The notes beneath the pieces were generated by a model. It had not been told where the DNA came from and did no database searches. It worked only from the letters and a program-made list of their open reading frames with translations. A stretch of 64,000 nucleotides of DNA, from assembly GCA_027575765.1 (NCBI GenBank), contig JANBPT010000015.1:1-64000 (forward strand), written 5' to 3'. Position numbers and translations under genes: made by a program. Each line of letters starts with the position of its first letter. The first letter of the stretch is position 1. Origin of the DNA: Tieghemiomyces parasiticus. Taxonomy: Eukaryota > Kickxellomycota > Dimargaritomycetes > Dimargaritales > Dimargaritaceae. Below, one piece after another: positions 32,756 through 44,096 of this stretch.

Positions 32756-33019
32756 CTAAGAATACAATTTGGGCCAGTTAAAGCGCTTTAAAGCAAAAAA
32801 AGGCACGGCGTAGCGGAAGGAAAAAAATGCTGTACCTACTCCCAAAAACAGATACTTAACCGGGACAAAGGAAGTGCCGAGAGCGGTACGCAGCCAGACG
32901 TAGGCCGAGTGAAACAGGAGGTAGGTGGAAATACCGACGACAGCACCGTAGCTAATGGCCAGCGTGTAAGGGGAGATGCGGGTGAAGCGTGAAAGGACAG
33001 GAAAGTAGCGGTCCAGCAT
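32756..33019 (-). CDS. small two-pass membrane protein, 87 residues, unknown
   Basis: A single exon runs from the ATG at 33019, with TATATAA 55 nt upstream (33068-33074) and stop TAG. Two hydrophobic segments are clear: residues about 17-43 (YTLAISYGAVVGISTYLLFH and on) and about 53-76 (YLFLGVGTAFFSFRYAVPFF). A basic-aromatic head (MLDRYFPVLSRFTR) and a short tail (KRFNWPKLYS) flank them. Size and layout resemble small accessory subunits of the inner mitochondrial membrane, but I do not recognise the family. That resemblance is only a suggestion. The promoter position and the coherent membrane topology argue that it is a real gene. Confidence 0.55.
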   Translation of the reverse strand: MLDRYFPVLSRFTRISPYTLAISYGAVVGISTYLLFHSAYVWLRTALGTSFVPVKYLFLGVGTAFFSFRYAVPFFALKRFNWPKLYS

Positions 33020-35819
33020 AGTGAATTATTAGTAAGAGAGGTGATTGGGGTGATGTGGGGGAGGGAGTTATATAAGGTGGGCGGTTTGGAGGGGGGAGGA
33101 TGAAGGAATACGAGGGTAGGGTTTTGTCAAGAGGGTTGATTATACAACAGTCGGGGAAATATAGGGGTGGAGCAGGGGAGGATGTGCGGGTTCCCGAAGA
33201 TTTTGGAGCGCGTTAGCAAAAGCCGGGAGGGGTCACAGGTCCGCGGCAGTTGACATCAGCGGCAGTAGGGTTTTGTTCACGGATGAAGGGACCGATGGCA
33301 GAAGACGTAAGGGGACGTTGGGATAGTGGTGGGAGGGAGGGGGGAGGACAAGCGACGGGACCCGTGCGTCTGGTCGTAGTAAATGGGTATGTCAAATAGG
33401 CATCGTCCCCAGAGCAGAGGGCAGATGAATGGAAGCAGATAGTGAGCGGGATGTAATTAGAAAGGGGGAAGTCCCAGCAAAACACCCGAGCACGCCGATT
33501 ATTTAGCTGAGTCCCAAATGGCGAATAAGCTGACATTGCCATAGAGAGTAGAAAGGTGCAAGATGGAACTAGCCAGCACAAATCTGAGCCATCTCCTTAC
33601 CAATAGAAGGTTGAATAGTTTAGATCTCGACGATGAGATAAAACGGTTAGAATCTAGGCTGAGCTGGACTTGTAGTGTGTGCGTGTGTATGAAATTGAAT
33701 TGTTCAATAAGATGCTAACCTCGGCCTTCTTAAATAACACAAGAACTGGGTTATCCAGTGCCCTACCCTCGTACCTTAGGATCTGAGAATTAATGACTGG
33801 AGCCAGCCTTCCGCGGAGAGGAATATTGCTTTTAGGTGTCTTTAATTCAATTGTTAAGTATCTATCAAGTACAGAGCCCGAGCGGCGCGTTCCTTCAGCT
33901 ATTCTGCCTCACCAAATTAGTTTCGGCACCCTTGCCGATCATTGTGATACGGTCACCATGCCCACCCCTTTACCCCGAGTGACACTCTTTTTAGTCTCAG
34001 CAGAAGACTTCGACTCTTCAAACTCACCGGTCTTCTGGTCGGCTTACTAATCATCTGTTTATTTATTTCTTTCTTTCAACAGCACGGCCACTGACTTGAT
34101 AACATTAAATCCCTGGGCCAGTAGGGTAGGCTGTTACTGTTTCCATATATTAACTTTTTTCTAGCCACATTGTTCTTTCCCCCCCCCAACAACCCCTCTC
34201 TCCCCCTCTAGCCTGCTATGACTAATACCGGGTAGCAACCCGAACAGGCAAGGCCAAATCCGTAGCTAGCCCCCACCCACCCCCCTCTTCTGGGGAAAGG
34301 AGAGCTCCGGCAGACTCAACTGATCAAGGAGCTTAACCCTGGTGACCTCACTTCCCTTCCCCTGGAGGGGTGAGTGTGGTGATGTGCTACGATTAAATAC
34401 TTGATCCAAACTTTCCTAACCATACCCCGCTTAGTCCCAGGTACAGCGTATTGATCCTCCGTGGCAGTGCCAAATGGGCCGGCAGGTCGTGCCGTTGGAC
34501 CTTAGTTATCAACCAGATAGTAAGCAATGAGCGAGAACCTAGTTGCTGCCTGCCGGTCTGTGTAATTCTGCCCCCCTTGAACAGCGACCATCACCTAAAC
34601 CAATCTATCCAAGGAAATCCTTTACGATGTTATAGCGCACAGAGCTCCTGCGGCCAAAAATAGGTATATACATATACATATAGTTTTGAAGTTTTTACCT
34701 CCCAACTCCCGGTCGAGTAATATCACTGCATCCTTTCTCACCCTCTCACTCCCCTCCCAAATGAAGAAAGCTTTGTTTTAATTTTCCTTCGTACCAGAAT
34801 GAACCCCCCCTATCCTCAGTCCCCCCCCCAGCGATCGGCCAGGCCCGTACTAATAATTTCCCGACTGGAAGAGACCCTCCTCGTTTCTAACTGCATTCCT
34901 TCTGCGTCCCTTATCGACGCTGGTGTCGTCATGGACAAGGATAGACGCATTTTTCCTAAACTCCCGATCTGACCCTTTCTTTTTTGTTTCATTACCTCTC
35001 CACACACCCCTCCTCCACCATCATTCTGCACAGATAGGTCCCAAAGTCAGTAACAAGTGCAATGAGAAAAAGTTCGCCCAACGTCATGCAGCTTCTTCCC
35101 GGCTGTCCTTTAGCTCCGCTCGGCCTATCCCATGATAGTATTCCCCTCTGTCCCTAGCCATGTGCTTTGGGTCAGCAGGCACCGCCGCCAGGTTTTTTTT
35201 TTCTTTTATGGTACCTTTCCCCTCTAGCGGTCAGAATTGAATCGGTATGCTTGTTTCAGCAAGTGTAATTCGCTCGCATTCCCATGACCCCACAGCCTCG
35301 GCAGTAGAATCCGCAGGAAAAAGGACATAATGGAACATCAAGGTTCGAAGCTTCCACGTAAAGCTACGGCCGCTAGAGTCTCTCACAACCACCATAGTCT
35401 GACTCTCTTAAGGCCTCTATCGCCCCCCCCATTGGTAGGGCCATGTATAACCCCCATTCGTTCCAGCCCGACCTCTCCGCAGCCGTCCCGCACAATTCAG
35501 ATTTTTCCGAATACCACTTGTTTTTCGTTTATTGAAGAGCGCGGTCCGACAGTATTCTCCCCTCGCCCCCCCCCCCTTGGGACCCGACTCGATAGGGCGG
35601 GGCAAATCGTGCAGCCAGGGCGAGTTTTTCCTCATCTGTAACGAGACGATGAGTGCGACCTCTCTGTGAAGTACACAAAAGAGAGGCGGGAGAAGAACCT
35701 TAACGATGCAAGGACGGGGGAGGGGAACAACCACCACAAGAAATGGCATGAAAACCGTGGCGTGATGTACACGGAGGGGTGTGTGTATGTGTGGCCGGAT
35801 GTACAAGGTCAATTAGGTC
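33020..35819. other. no gene recognised
   Basis: Beyond the promoter of the small membrane protein I see only chance frames. Several long C runs (near 34172, 34818 and 35568) and a T run near 35193 stand out. The right-hand end is the 3' flank of Ubp6. Confidence 0.45.
33068..33074 (-). promoter_or_regulatory. TATA box of the 87-residue membrane protein gene
   Basis: TATATAA on the minus strand, about 50 nt upstream of the ATG at 33019. The leader would be short. Confidence 0.5.
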
Positions 35820-37952
35820 TTAAGCGGGCAGCGTCTTGGCGCGATACAGGCAAATGTAGGCGGTGTGCCAGTCCCCACCGCCAGCGAGTTTCTCAATGTC
35901 GGCCTCTTTGACCACCGAAACCTGGTCGTCGTCGAACTTGAACCAGTCATCTATCGCGGACAAGACGGAGGGGGAAGGGAAGGATCGCAGGAAACATGTA
36001 AAACGGACAATGTGAAAGCGAGATTAGTGATATCCTACCGAGTCGAGTATAGTGGGCGCGGGTTTCCTGTCCTATCCCCAAGTGATCAGCAGAAACCGCA
36101 TCCTCCCGTGGCGTACCTTCCCAAACTTACCTGTCTTCTTGTTGCGCACCCAGGCGATATAGTGCCCCGAATCAGATGACCGGCCAATGTGGGTCAACAC
36201 GGCGCATAACTCGTACTGGCCGCTGGGATTACAACCCACGTCGGACTTGAGCGAGGGGTCCAGGACCAGGGATTCGGCAGGCTTGGTCGTCTCAGCGGCC
36301 TTCCCAGTGGCGGGCGTTTCGGCCCCGTCGACCTGCATGGCGGTCTCGCCGGCCGTGTCTTGCGAGAGGCGGGCGCGTTTGGCCAGTTTCTAAACGGGAT
36401 AGAGTGAATATGGTAAGAGAGAGGACGAGGAGAAGGAGGGGATCCGGGTCAACAAACCATACGTAAGCACCTAGACAGGGGGTGGCTCTCGCCACCCGAC
36501 AAAAGGCCCCTATACCTAGCCACTCAGTCACGCTGATCTATCCTCTCTCTCAAAAAAAAGCGCACTCATATCTTGGAGACTTGCCTTATCCATAGCCTGT
36601 TTTTCCTCGGCCTCGCGGATGGCCTCCTTAGCAGGCCGCAATTTAGCCTGGAGGTCGGTCCGGCAAAACTCGGTCATATCGAGGTTCTGGGGGAACTTGA
36701 CCTTGCGCATAATCTTGGCCTCGACGTTGACGTCGTTCTTCCAGTAGAACCGCACAAAATTGACTACCAGGTAAGCCGGCAGCCGGGTAATACGTGCGGT
36801 CCGCGTATACGTAGCCTCGCGGTCCAGCGTCGACGACCGCTTCTCCAGCTTCTCGGTTAGTGCTGACTCGAGACCCGTCGCCAGGTAGTTGGTGTCCTTG
36901 TCAATATGGCAGCTGAGCTTGTAGAAAGGTTCCACCTTGACCGTCGGCGTCTCCTCGGGATTGTCATCGCATTGCATCGTGACTTCCATCTCGCCTGTCA
37001 TGTACTGGTCCACCACGGATGTGGTATCCGATGACGACGAGGCATCAGTGGCGGCCGGTTGGCGGAGCTGGTCACGCAGCACCATCATGAGCTCGGTCCA
37101 GCACTCCTCGGCGTCTTGCTGGAGGTACCCGCCCTCGGTCCGGCTCCGTTCGTTATATTTGGGAAACACAGCACGGAACAGCTGCACGAAGGCCAGGGGC
37201 GTGTAGTCAGCGTCAGCACTCGTGTTTAGGTCGCGGTACAGATCACGCAGTCCCGAAGTGACCTGCCGGTTCGCGTTGCCGCTAACTGAGCTGCTGACGG
37301 ATGAGCCCACGCCGCTACCCGGCGCCTTAGCCAGGGCGGTTTGCAGCTCCGGGATGGCCCGGAGACACTGGAGGGTGGCGTTGAGATAGCACGTGTTGCC
37401 CAGGTTCTGCAGACCGCTAGGGATATCGTAGGCCTTCTGGAGCTGGGTCTCGGACATGTCCTCTAGAAACACCACCTTCTTCTCGGGGGCCTTGGGCAGC
37501 TCACCGGCCGTACCCATCATCATGAATGTGTGCCCATCCTTCAGGTTGAGCGAGTTGAGGTTCGTATCGTCCTTGAGCATACCGCCCTTGACCAAGATCT
37601 TCTGCCGATCCGGTTCTACGCCGGTCAAGCTGAAGAGTTGCGTCTTGAACGTCAGCGCCGTGTCGTCGGTGTCAAGGTCGACATTGTCAAATCGCTTGGC
37701 GTTCCACTTGACGTTGACTGAGGGACATGGGAATTGAGGTTAGGCAGTTGATGGGGTTGGGCCCGAAGCGGACAGGAGAGCGTTAGTCATCATAATGAGC
37801 GTCTATACAGTAGTGCCGCGGATGAGTGGGTGGGTATGGTTCCGGTAACCTCGAAGGCACGGAGCCCGAACGGAAGTGGCCAGTGGAGGTTGTCAGGCCC
37901 GTCGAGCGAGTCCCCCGGCGGACGGGTGTGACTTACCTTTGATATGGGGCAT
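35820..37952 (-). CDS. ubp6: Ubp6/USP14, proteasome-associated deubiquitinase, four exons
   Basis: Exons are 37952-37937, 37717-36585, 36389-36131 and 35950-35820. They join in frame to 512 residues (human USP14 has 494). Residues 1-75 are a ubiquitin-like domain (MPHIKVNVKWNAKRFDNVDL) that docks on proteasome subunit Rpn1. The USP catalytic core starts with the Cys box GLQNLGNTCYLNATLQCL (Cys115). The His box is SSDSGHYIAWV (His459), and the third catalytic residue is Asp476 in WFKFDDDQVSVV. GGGDWHTAYICLY closes the domain. Ubp6 removes ubiquitin chains from substrates at the 26S proteasome and recycles ubiquitin. Intron 2 starts with GCAAGT rather than GT (see findings). Introns 1 and 3 use GTAAGT. 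The first coding exon has only 16 nt. Confidence 0.93.
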
Positions 37953-38708
37953 GTTGGGTGAAATGCGGTCGGAATGTAGTGAGAACTGAAAAAGTACAGA
38001 AAGGGAATTGCAAGAGCTGCGTTGGAAAGAGATAAATGGCCGAAGGGGATGAGGACTCCGCAGGGATGTGTGCTTAGTTAACTGCGGAGAGTGGACACCT
38101 GGTTGATATGGAGGGTCGGAGAAAGCGTGGAAGGTGGGGGAAGGCGAGCGGCCTAGGCTTCTGGCGGGAGTGGGCTAGGTAGGAAGCGAAATCCACCCGA
38201 TCCCACGCGTTGGAGCAGGAAGGCGGTGTAGGGCGGAGACCACCGCGCGCTTGGCTGGCGAGTTCGCGCGCGCGTGTGTGGGTGGGTGTGTACACGGCAA
38301 TGTTCACAATCGTGATGTAATAATATTGAGACTCCACAAGCATAGTGGTGTCAACTCGCCAAATACGAAATTACAGTCCTATCCCTTGTATTAAGGATTG
38401 ATTTCAAACACATCAGAATGGGAGCCCATACTAAGTCGTGGAATATACTCCACTTTAGCACCTAGCCTAGGACTTTCAAGGTAATGCAAGGCAAGACAAA
38501 GTAGAGCCAGACCATATGCGGAGCAGTACCTCGCCAGTTGCCCCCATAATTAAAAAGAAAAACAAAAGGAGTTTGACGGGTACATTTATATCTTCAAAAA
38601 ACGATAGGTTAGAGCAAATGTACAAGCTACCGCAGGAAGATGACTTCCCCGGTGCGATAGGTAAGCCGACTAAGATCCGGGCAGAGGTGACACACGCGTG
38701 ATTATCCT
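37953..38708. other. spacer between two minus-strand genes
   Basis: This contains the leader and promoter of Ubp6 and the 3' flank of the Pns1-type gene. No gene or clear TATA box is seen. A GT-rich patch lies at about 38267-38292. Confidence 0.45.
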
Positions 38709-40418
38709 CTATCCGTGGTGGATACCCGAGACCACCTGCGGGTACGCTTCCCGGATCTTCTCGAACAGCTCAGGCTTGGAGCGCTGCATGGCCGCAGGAT
38801 CCTCGGCCAGACACACAAAGGTGGTGGCATTCCCCGAGTCGATGACCTTACCGGCCAGATAGAATAGCGAGATACCGATAAAGAAACCAATGAGCACAAT
38901 GACCGGGGTGAAGTTGCCGGTGGCATTGTAGACCGGCTTGACGACCGAAATGTAGCCGTAGCCGACCATGGCGCACACGCCGCCCACCACGATACCCCCC
39001 AGCCCGATGACGTTGCCGATGAGGTCGTCGTTGATGAGCGTATCGATACCGCGGTTCTTGATCAGCTTCCAGGTGTCGCGGGCCGCTGGGACGAAGGGCT
39101 TGCCGTACATGGCAATCTCGACGTAGGCGTACTTGTTGAAGAACTCGAGCATACTCTGGATCAGGCCCAGGACACAGCCCACACAGCATGCGATGAAGGC
39201 GCCGATCCCATCATCACCGCCAGCGTTGAGCAGGGTCTGGAGGATGGCACGCACCGTTTGGAAGAGGGCCACCAGCAGGGAGCCAAAGCACACGCTGCCG
39301 AAGGAGTTGGTCGTGGCGCGCTTGAAGGCGGCCATCGTCGGGTTGGCGGTCGGAAACCCCATGGGGGAGTTGTCAAAGAAGTAGACCGTGGCGTACAGGC
39401 CGCAGATGGTGGTGTGCAGGACGTTGTAGAGCACCTGGGTTACCCAGTACCACACGAAGCACAGGTATACAATGACGCCAATGAGACGACCGTTGGTACA
39501 GGTCTCGTCGGGCCGGCCGGCGCTGTTGGTGAAGCGGCGGCATGACTCGTAGTGCTTGAGGTAGGAGAAGGTGGCGGTCAGGGTGATGGCCCACCACATC
39601 AAGAACAGCACGTTGAGGATGAGGAACAGGACGCCGGTATAGACGGTGGCTGGGAAACGGCGCATGATACGGACCACGGTGGTGAGTAGTATCGTGGCCA
39701 GAGGAATACGGTGACGAGCGTAGAACCACGCGACGATGCTGAGGATGGCGAACACCAGGGCCAGGGCGGCCGCCCACCACAGGTGGCGGTAAAAGTAGTA
39801 GCCAGCCGTGGCTAACCCGATGGCCACGGAGGCCCAATACGACACGATAATCATGGCGCGCGGGGCGGCCTGGATGAGGAACATGTACACGACACTGATG
39901 ACGAACCCGGTGAGAGCGACGATGAGGAAGCAGACGATGGTGGGCAGGCTGAAAAAATGCTCGCTGGCACGGTATTTGCCCGGGTTCGAGAAGGTACCGC
40001 TGGGTAGCGAGCGGATGGCCAGGACGCTGTACACCACGAAGCTGCCGAGGGTAATAAAGAACAGGATGGCGGCCCACACGTCACGGAATACCGGGGTACG
40101 GTTGTACTTTTCGCTATCGACCACAGCAGGCTTGGGCGGCGGGCCCTGTCCGTTCTGGTAGTCGTAACCGGGCGGGGGCTGCGGGTAGCTGGCCCCTGGC
40201 TGACCACCCTGGTTATAGTTCATGGGCGGAGGCTGCGGATAGCCGGCCCCCGGCTGGCCACCCTGGTGGTAGTTCATGGGCGGGGCCTGTGGCGGAGGGT
40301 AGATGCCCTGGCCTGGCGGCTGGGGCGGTGGGTAGTTACTGGCCCCGTAGAAACCGGCCCCTTCGCCCTGCGACGGCGGTAGGTAGCCTGGTTGATTCTG
40401 GTAGTATGGTTGGGACAT
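38709..40418 (-). CDS. pns1: Pns1-type choline-transporter-like (CTL/SLC44) membrane protein
   Basis: The protein has 569 residues from the ATG at 40418. The frame is open 39 nt further up without an ATG. Residues 1 to about 95 are a cytosolic Pro/Gln/Tyr-rich tail with a repeated PPMNYxQGGQPGAxYPQ unit. About ten membrane segments follow (from VWAAILFFITLGSFVVYSVL onwards). The family signature is near the C-terminus: a Phe-x-Asn-Lys-Tyr-Ala-Tyr-Val stretch, then IAMYGKPFVPAARDTWKLI and NDDLIGNV. SLC44/CTL proteins include choline and ethanolamine transporters. Yeast Pns1 is a plasma-membrane member whose substrate is unsettled, so transport specificity is not claimed. The large loop between segments 5 and 6 has an ESCRRF...DETC cysteine pair. 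Confidence 0.9.
   Translation of the reverse strand: MSQPYYQNQPGYLPPSQGEGAGFYGASNYPPPQPPGQGIYPPPQAPPMNYHQGGQPGAGYPQPPPMNYNQGGQPGASYPQPPPGYDYQNGQGPPPKPAVVDSEKYNRTPVFRDVWAAILFFITLGSFVVYSVLAIRSLPSGTFSNPGKYRASEHFFSLPTIVCFLIVALTGFVISVVYMFLIQAAPRAMIIVSYWASVAIGLATAGYYFYRHLWWAAALALVFAILSIVAWFYARHRIPLATILLTTVVRIMRRFPATVYTGVLFLILNVLFLMWWAITLTATFSYLKHYESCRRFTNSAGRPDETCTNGRLIGVIVYLCFVWYWVTQVLYNVLHTTICGLYATVYFFDNSPMGFPTANPTMAAFKRATTNSFGSVCFGSLLVALFQTVRAILQTLLNAGGDDGIGAFIACCVGCVLGLIQSMLEFFNKYAYVEIAMYGKPFVPAARDTWKLIKNRGIDTLINDDLIGNVIGLGGIVVGGVCAMVGYGYISVVKPVYNATGNFTPVIVLIGFFIGISLFYLAGKVIDSGNATTFVCLAEDPAAMQRSKPELFEKIREAYPQVVSGIHHG
40177..40284 (-). repeat. 54-bp coding tandem duplication in the Pns1-type gene
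   Basis: Two 54-bp units (40177-40230 and 40231-40284) encode two copies of an 18-residue Pro/Gly/Gln/Tyr-rich unit in the N-terminal tail, with several mostly silent differences. Confidence 0.85.
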
Positions 40419-43400
40419 GGAGGAGGCAGGTCGCGGCCAAGTGGGGTACACAGACAAGGCGGCTGAAGACTAAGGCTCGAGAATGTGAAGCGGGCAAAGA
40501 ATAAGTACGCGTGTGGGCTACGCGAGGGTGATGGGTAAAATCGTGGGATGCGGTGGACGTGTGGGAAGGTCTGGCGGAGTGCCTAGCTGAAAGCTGCCAA
40601 AATTCGGCCGCTGGAAAGAGAAACTACTGTACGAGAACGACAGGGGCGGTGTAAGTGGCAAATACAGGAATTGGTAAAGCGCGAAAGCCGAGAGGGTGGA
40701 AAGACAAGGATAAAAGCTTCGAGAACGGGCCAGACCAGAGGGGCGGTAGAGTCCGAAGTACACAACACACGGAGCAGGGCGTACCAGTGGCGGGAATTGA
40801 CAACACACACCCCCCTTCGCTCGGCTGTCGGTGCCTTCTCCCAATGCCAAAAACAGGCGCGCCCGTGTGGAAGAACCGGGAAACAGGGCCGCGGTGGACC
40901 AATCGACACCGTAGTGATTGGTGGATCGCACCGCAGCGCTGGGCGATGACTGGCCCAGGCCACATTGAGAAGCGAAACAGAAAAGCCCGGTTGGCAGTAC
41001 GGTGATGCACACACCCAAGGCCTAAACGGCCTGTAAGGCTTGGCGTTGGAACTGGGAGGCAGGAGAAGAAAGACATGGGTGCACAAAGGGGCCCGTCGCA
41101 TTGTGAAGCCTAATCAGTCCTGTGATTCGACCGCTCCTTTCAATAGCGAAGTAATCTCCCTTCATCCCCTCTGAACTCCGGGAGTCGCAGTTACTACATG
41201 ACGTTCCATATATTGCCTCTTCCTCGCCCACCCCCCCTGACCCACTTCATAATGTCCGATGCCGCCGAAGGGAGAAACGGGCAGATGAGTGGGGCCATTT
41301 TTACCCACCAGCCGTGTCGGCTATGTGGCTGTCCGTGTAGGCCACTTTGGGGCATTGCTAGTTAATGGGAACTGGTGAGCACCGGGGTCAAGCGTGACCC
41401 TATCCCCGGTAACACAATAGCCCGGCCATTTCGACGAAAAAGCGGTCTGTTCAAGCGACGGTGACCAACGGTACAGATGTGTGCCAAGTCGCCCTGTAGA
41501 ACGTGTGGCGTAGAAGGTTCCCCGGGCCATCACCGCCCCCAACCACTTGTCGCTGCCAGGTTCCTCCCTAAAAAGGTAACCTTACCCTTCTGAGCCCACA
41601 CCCTGACTCTGGCATGCCCCAACTTCTATGACGCTCATGACGCAGGCTAGTCTGTAAACTACTGTACTTTACAGAGGTGTTCGCATAGCAGCAGATTTAT
41701 TTTTACGTCTACTGAGATTAGAATTTTGCGCCAGAGCGAGTGGATCCTACGTTGCGCCTGTTGCTGTTGATGTCGCCAGGTCCTCGAGCTGCACCGACAG
41801 TGCCAGGTAGGCGCTACTTGCCATACCAGCCTAGGCCAATGCCCTTGATGGCTGGGCAGAGAAGCCCCATCTAAGAACTGGATGGAATAACTGCAGCCTG
41901 CTGTGAGGCCACGTACTAATAGGCTCGACCTTTGGCCATCCTGCTAACATTCTCACTTTGCCGTACGTTCATTAATACAAATGGCTTGGTTCGTTAAATG
42001 CAACATTTGCCTCCATCGAAACGCCAATTAACGGGACACGCGCTGCAAATACTTCACACTGGTGGTGTGATATCCATCATCGCATGGCACACACTCGTTT
42101 GCAAATAACAGCAACAACCTTCAGCAGCAATGATGTGACCGGTGGAAAACTCCCATTCAAATCGTACACAAGGAAGATGACATTAAGGGCTCCATGGATT
42201 CAATTTCCACAATGAAAATTATCAACAGGCCGTCACGTTTTTTTTCCGGGTCTGATACTAGCAGACCAACTCGACCCGGCGAACAATAAAAACACGCTGC
42301 GGTGAGGTCTTCTGCAACATAACACACCTCGTACAAGATAAAGGTGCCTCACTACCGATTGAATAATCATTCGCTAATTCTTCAGCTAGTTGAACGGCAC
42401 ACATTACAGTATTTACTGACGCAGCAGCTCATGATAGGGTGCCCCCCCTAATGACTGGCTTTAACCACTCCTTAGCGAGGTCACCATAGCGAAAGGATCT
42501 GGCTAGATGCAGTCGCTGCGATTCTGGACTATCCAATTTGCAATCAGTAGTGACTTGCAGATATTGGAACACAGTACCCTACACAGATGTCCCCATTACT
42601 GACGCGCAATATCTCATGTCTTCATATATATATTGTTTCTACCAGACATCTTTTGCAGAGAGGGCGGCAACCCCTCCTTTCTTTGAGTAAAAAAGTATTG
42701 CTCGTTACTCAAGTAGCCTAAGGGCTAGGCCATACAGGGCCGATCGTGGATATAATAATCAAATCACAGTAGTTCCGTCCTTGGCGCGTCTGCAAATTCG
42801 TTGACAGAGTAGCTTAGCAAGACCTATATCGAGCTCTTGCCTATCTATAGGCCGATTATGATTATTCGTTTTACTTGGTTGCACGATCAGACCATGCATG
42901 GCCGGGCCAGTCAGTTGACATGCGGTAGATTCTCCCCGTCTGGTTTAGCCCTGCTAGAAAACGATGACCAGAGGCCCCTCTGTCAAAAGAAAAAAATGAA
43001 ACAGGGTGGTCAACGCAATGCCATTGCAGCATAATCCGGAAGCTAGCGATCACCCTGACGACTTCCACCAGTTTCGCTGGGATCAAAGATGTGTTCTGTG
43101 CCGAATGTAGATACGATTGGCGTCTTTCTTCATCCCATCCCATTCGTCATGCCTAATTCGGCCGCCAACGATTATCATAGGGCCATCCTTATGAGAGTGG
43201 CCGTGTCTAATTTAGATACAGAGCTCGGCAACCGAAACTTTGCGCGACGGCTTCTTAAGCCTCGCTAGGAGACTAGTGCTAATGGTCGCAGAATCGTTCA
43301 TCCCCTCGGCTGATCCTGTGTAAATTTATCTTTCTCATTTATTTCACCTGTGAAGACGCTAGGTGTGTATCGTTCATTAAACCCTTCCTAGCTCACTGCA

Positions 43401-43796
43401 CTCCTCCGCTCATTACCACCACCCTCCACTTCATGTTAAGCATCCATACGCAATCGCTCAGGATCGACCAGCTCTGGCCCTCGCCACAGTGCATGTGTGT
43501 CACGCCCCGAAGGACTTGCAAGGCGGCAGAGAAGCGTTGGTGACCATGGTATTTCTCAGCCTTACTTATAGCGAGGTTATAAAGAGGCCACCTTGTGGTG
43601 CCGCCATCATCTATTGACTCCATACTTGACTAGCCCACCTCTCCATTTATTCAACGTTAAGCGCTACCCATTCCCACTCCAGCTCACACTTTAATCCCTA
43701 CATATATACACCGGTATATCAGCTGGCCTTGTTCACCAAACACCTTACCCAAGTTTGTAACTTTATAGCGTACCCATCACAATCCTCGTGGTCACC
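40419..43796. other. no gene recognised
   Basis: 40.4-41.1 kb is the GC-rich leader of the Pns1-type gene, where all three minus frames stay open by chance. From 41.2 to 43.7 kb the sequence is AT-richer, with short frames only. The last 100 bases are the promoter and leader of the first cysteine-peptide gene. Confidence 0.45.
43703..43708 (+). promoter_or_regulatory. TATA box of cysteine-peptide gene 1
   Basis: TATATA within catatatacac, 94 nt upstream of the ATG at 43797. Confidence 0.55.
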
Positions 43797-44096
43797 ATGC
43801 AGTCCTTCGCCACCCTGACCGCCCTTGCCACCATACTCGCCACCACCGTGGTCGCTAGCCCCGTTGGCATGTCTGACAACACGCCCCCCATCATCTGCTC
43901 CTGGACCGCGGCCACTGAGGGTCTGACCAAGAACAGCTGTAATGCCGTCATCGCCAAGGACAAGTGCAATCTTCCTGGCAACGAGCGGTTCATCTGCGCC
44001 AGTCAACTCTGCTACCCGACCAACTTCCCCAACTGTATCCCCATCCCCCTCGACTCCGACAGCAAGCCCGACGCTAGCATCCTGGCCCTCCTCTAA
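43797..44096 (+). CDS. small secreted cysteine-rich protein 1 (99 residues)
   Basis: The start is the ATG in GTCACCATGCAG at 43797. Residues 1-20 form a signal peptide (MQSFATLTALATILATTVVA) with the predicted cut before Ser-Pro. Six cysteines follow, at 34, 48, 57, 67, 72 and 80. The last four have the spacing C-x9-C-x4-C-x7-C, the same frame as the next three genes downstream. The extra N-terminal pair (34 and 48) is unique to this member. The tail after Cys80 is acidic with no cysteine. It matches no known peptide family that I recognise. It is the first gene of a five-gene plus-strand array, each with its own TATA box. Confidence 0.75.
   Translation: MQSFATLTALATILATTVVASPVGMSDNTPPIICSWTAATEGLTKNSCNAVIAKDKCNLPGNERFICASQLCYPTNFPNCIPIPLDSDSKPDASILALL

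Noticed and set aside
35340..35356. B-box-like ggttcgaagct
   Set aside because: No A box or cloverleaf upstream at tRNA distance.
40518..41101. Three overlapping minus-strand frames of 150-172 codons
   Set aside because: All three minus frames are open together upstream of the Pns1-type gene, which shows lack of stops from base composition, not coding.
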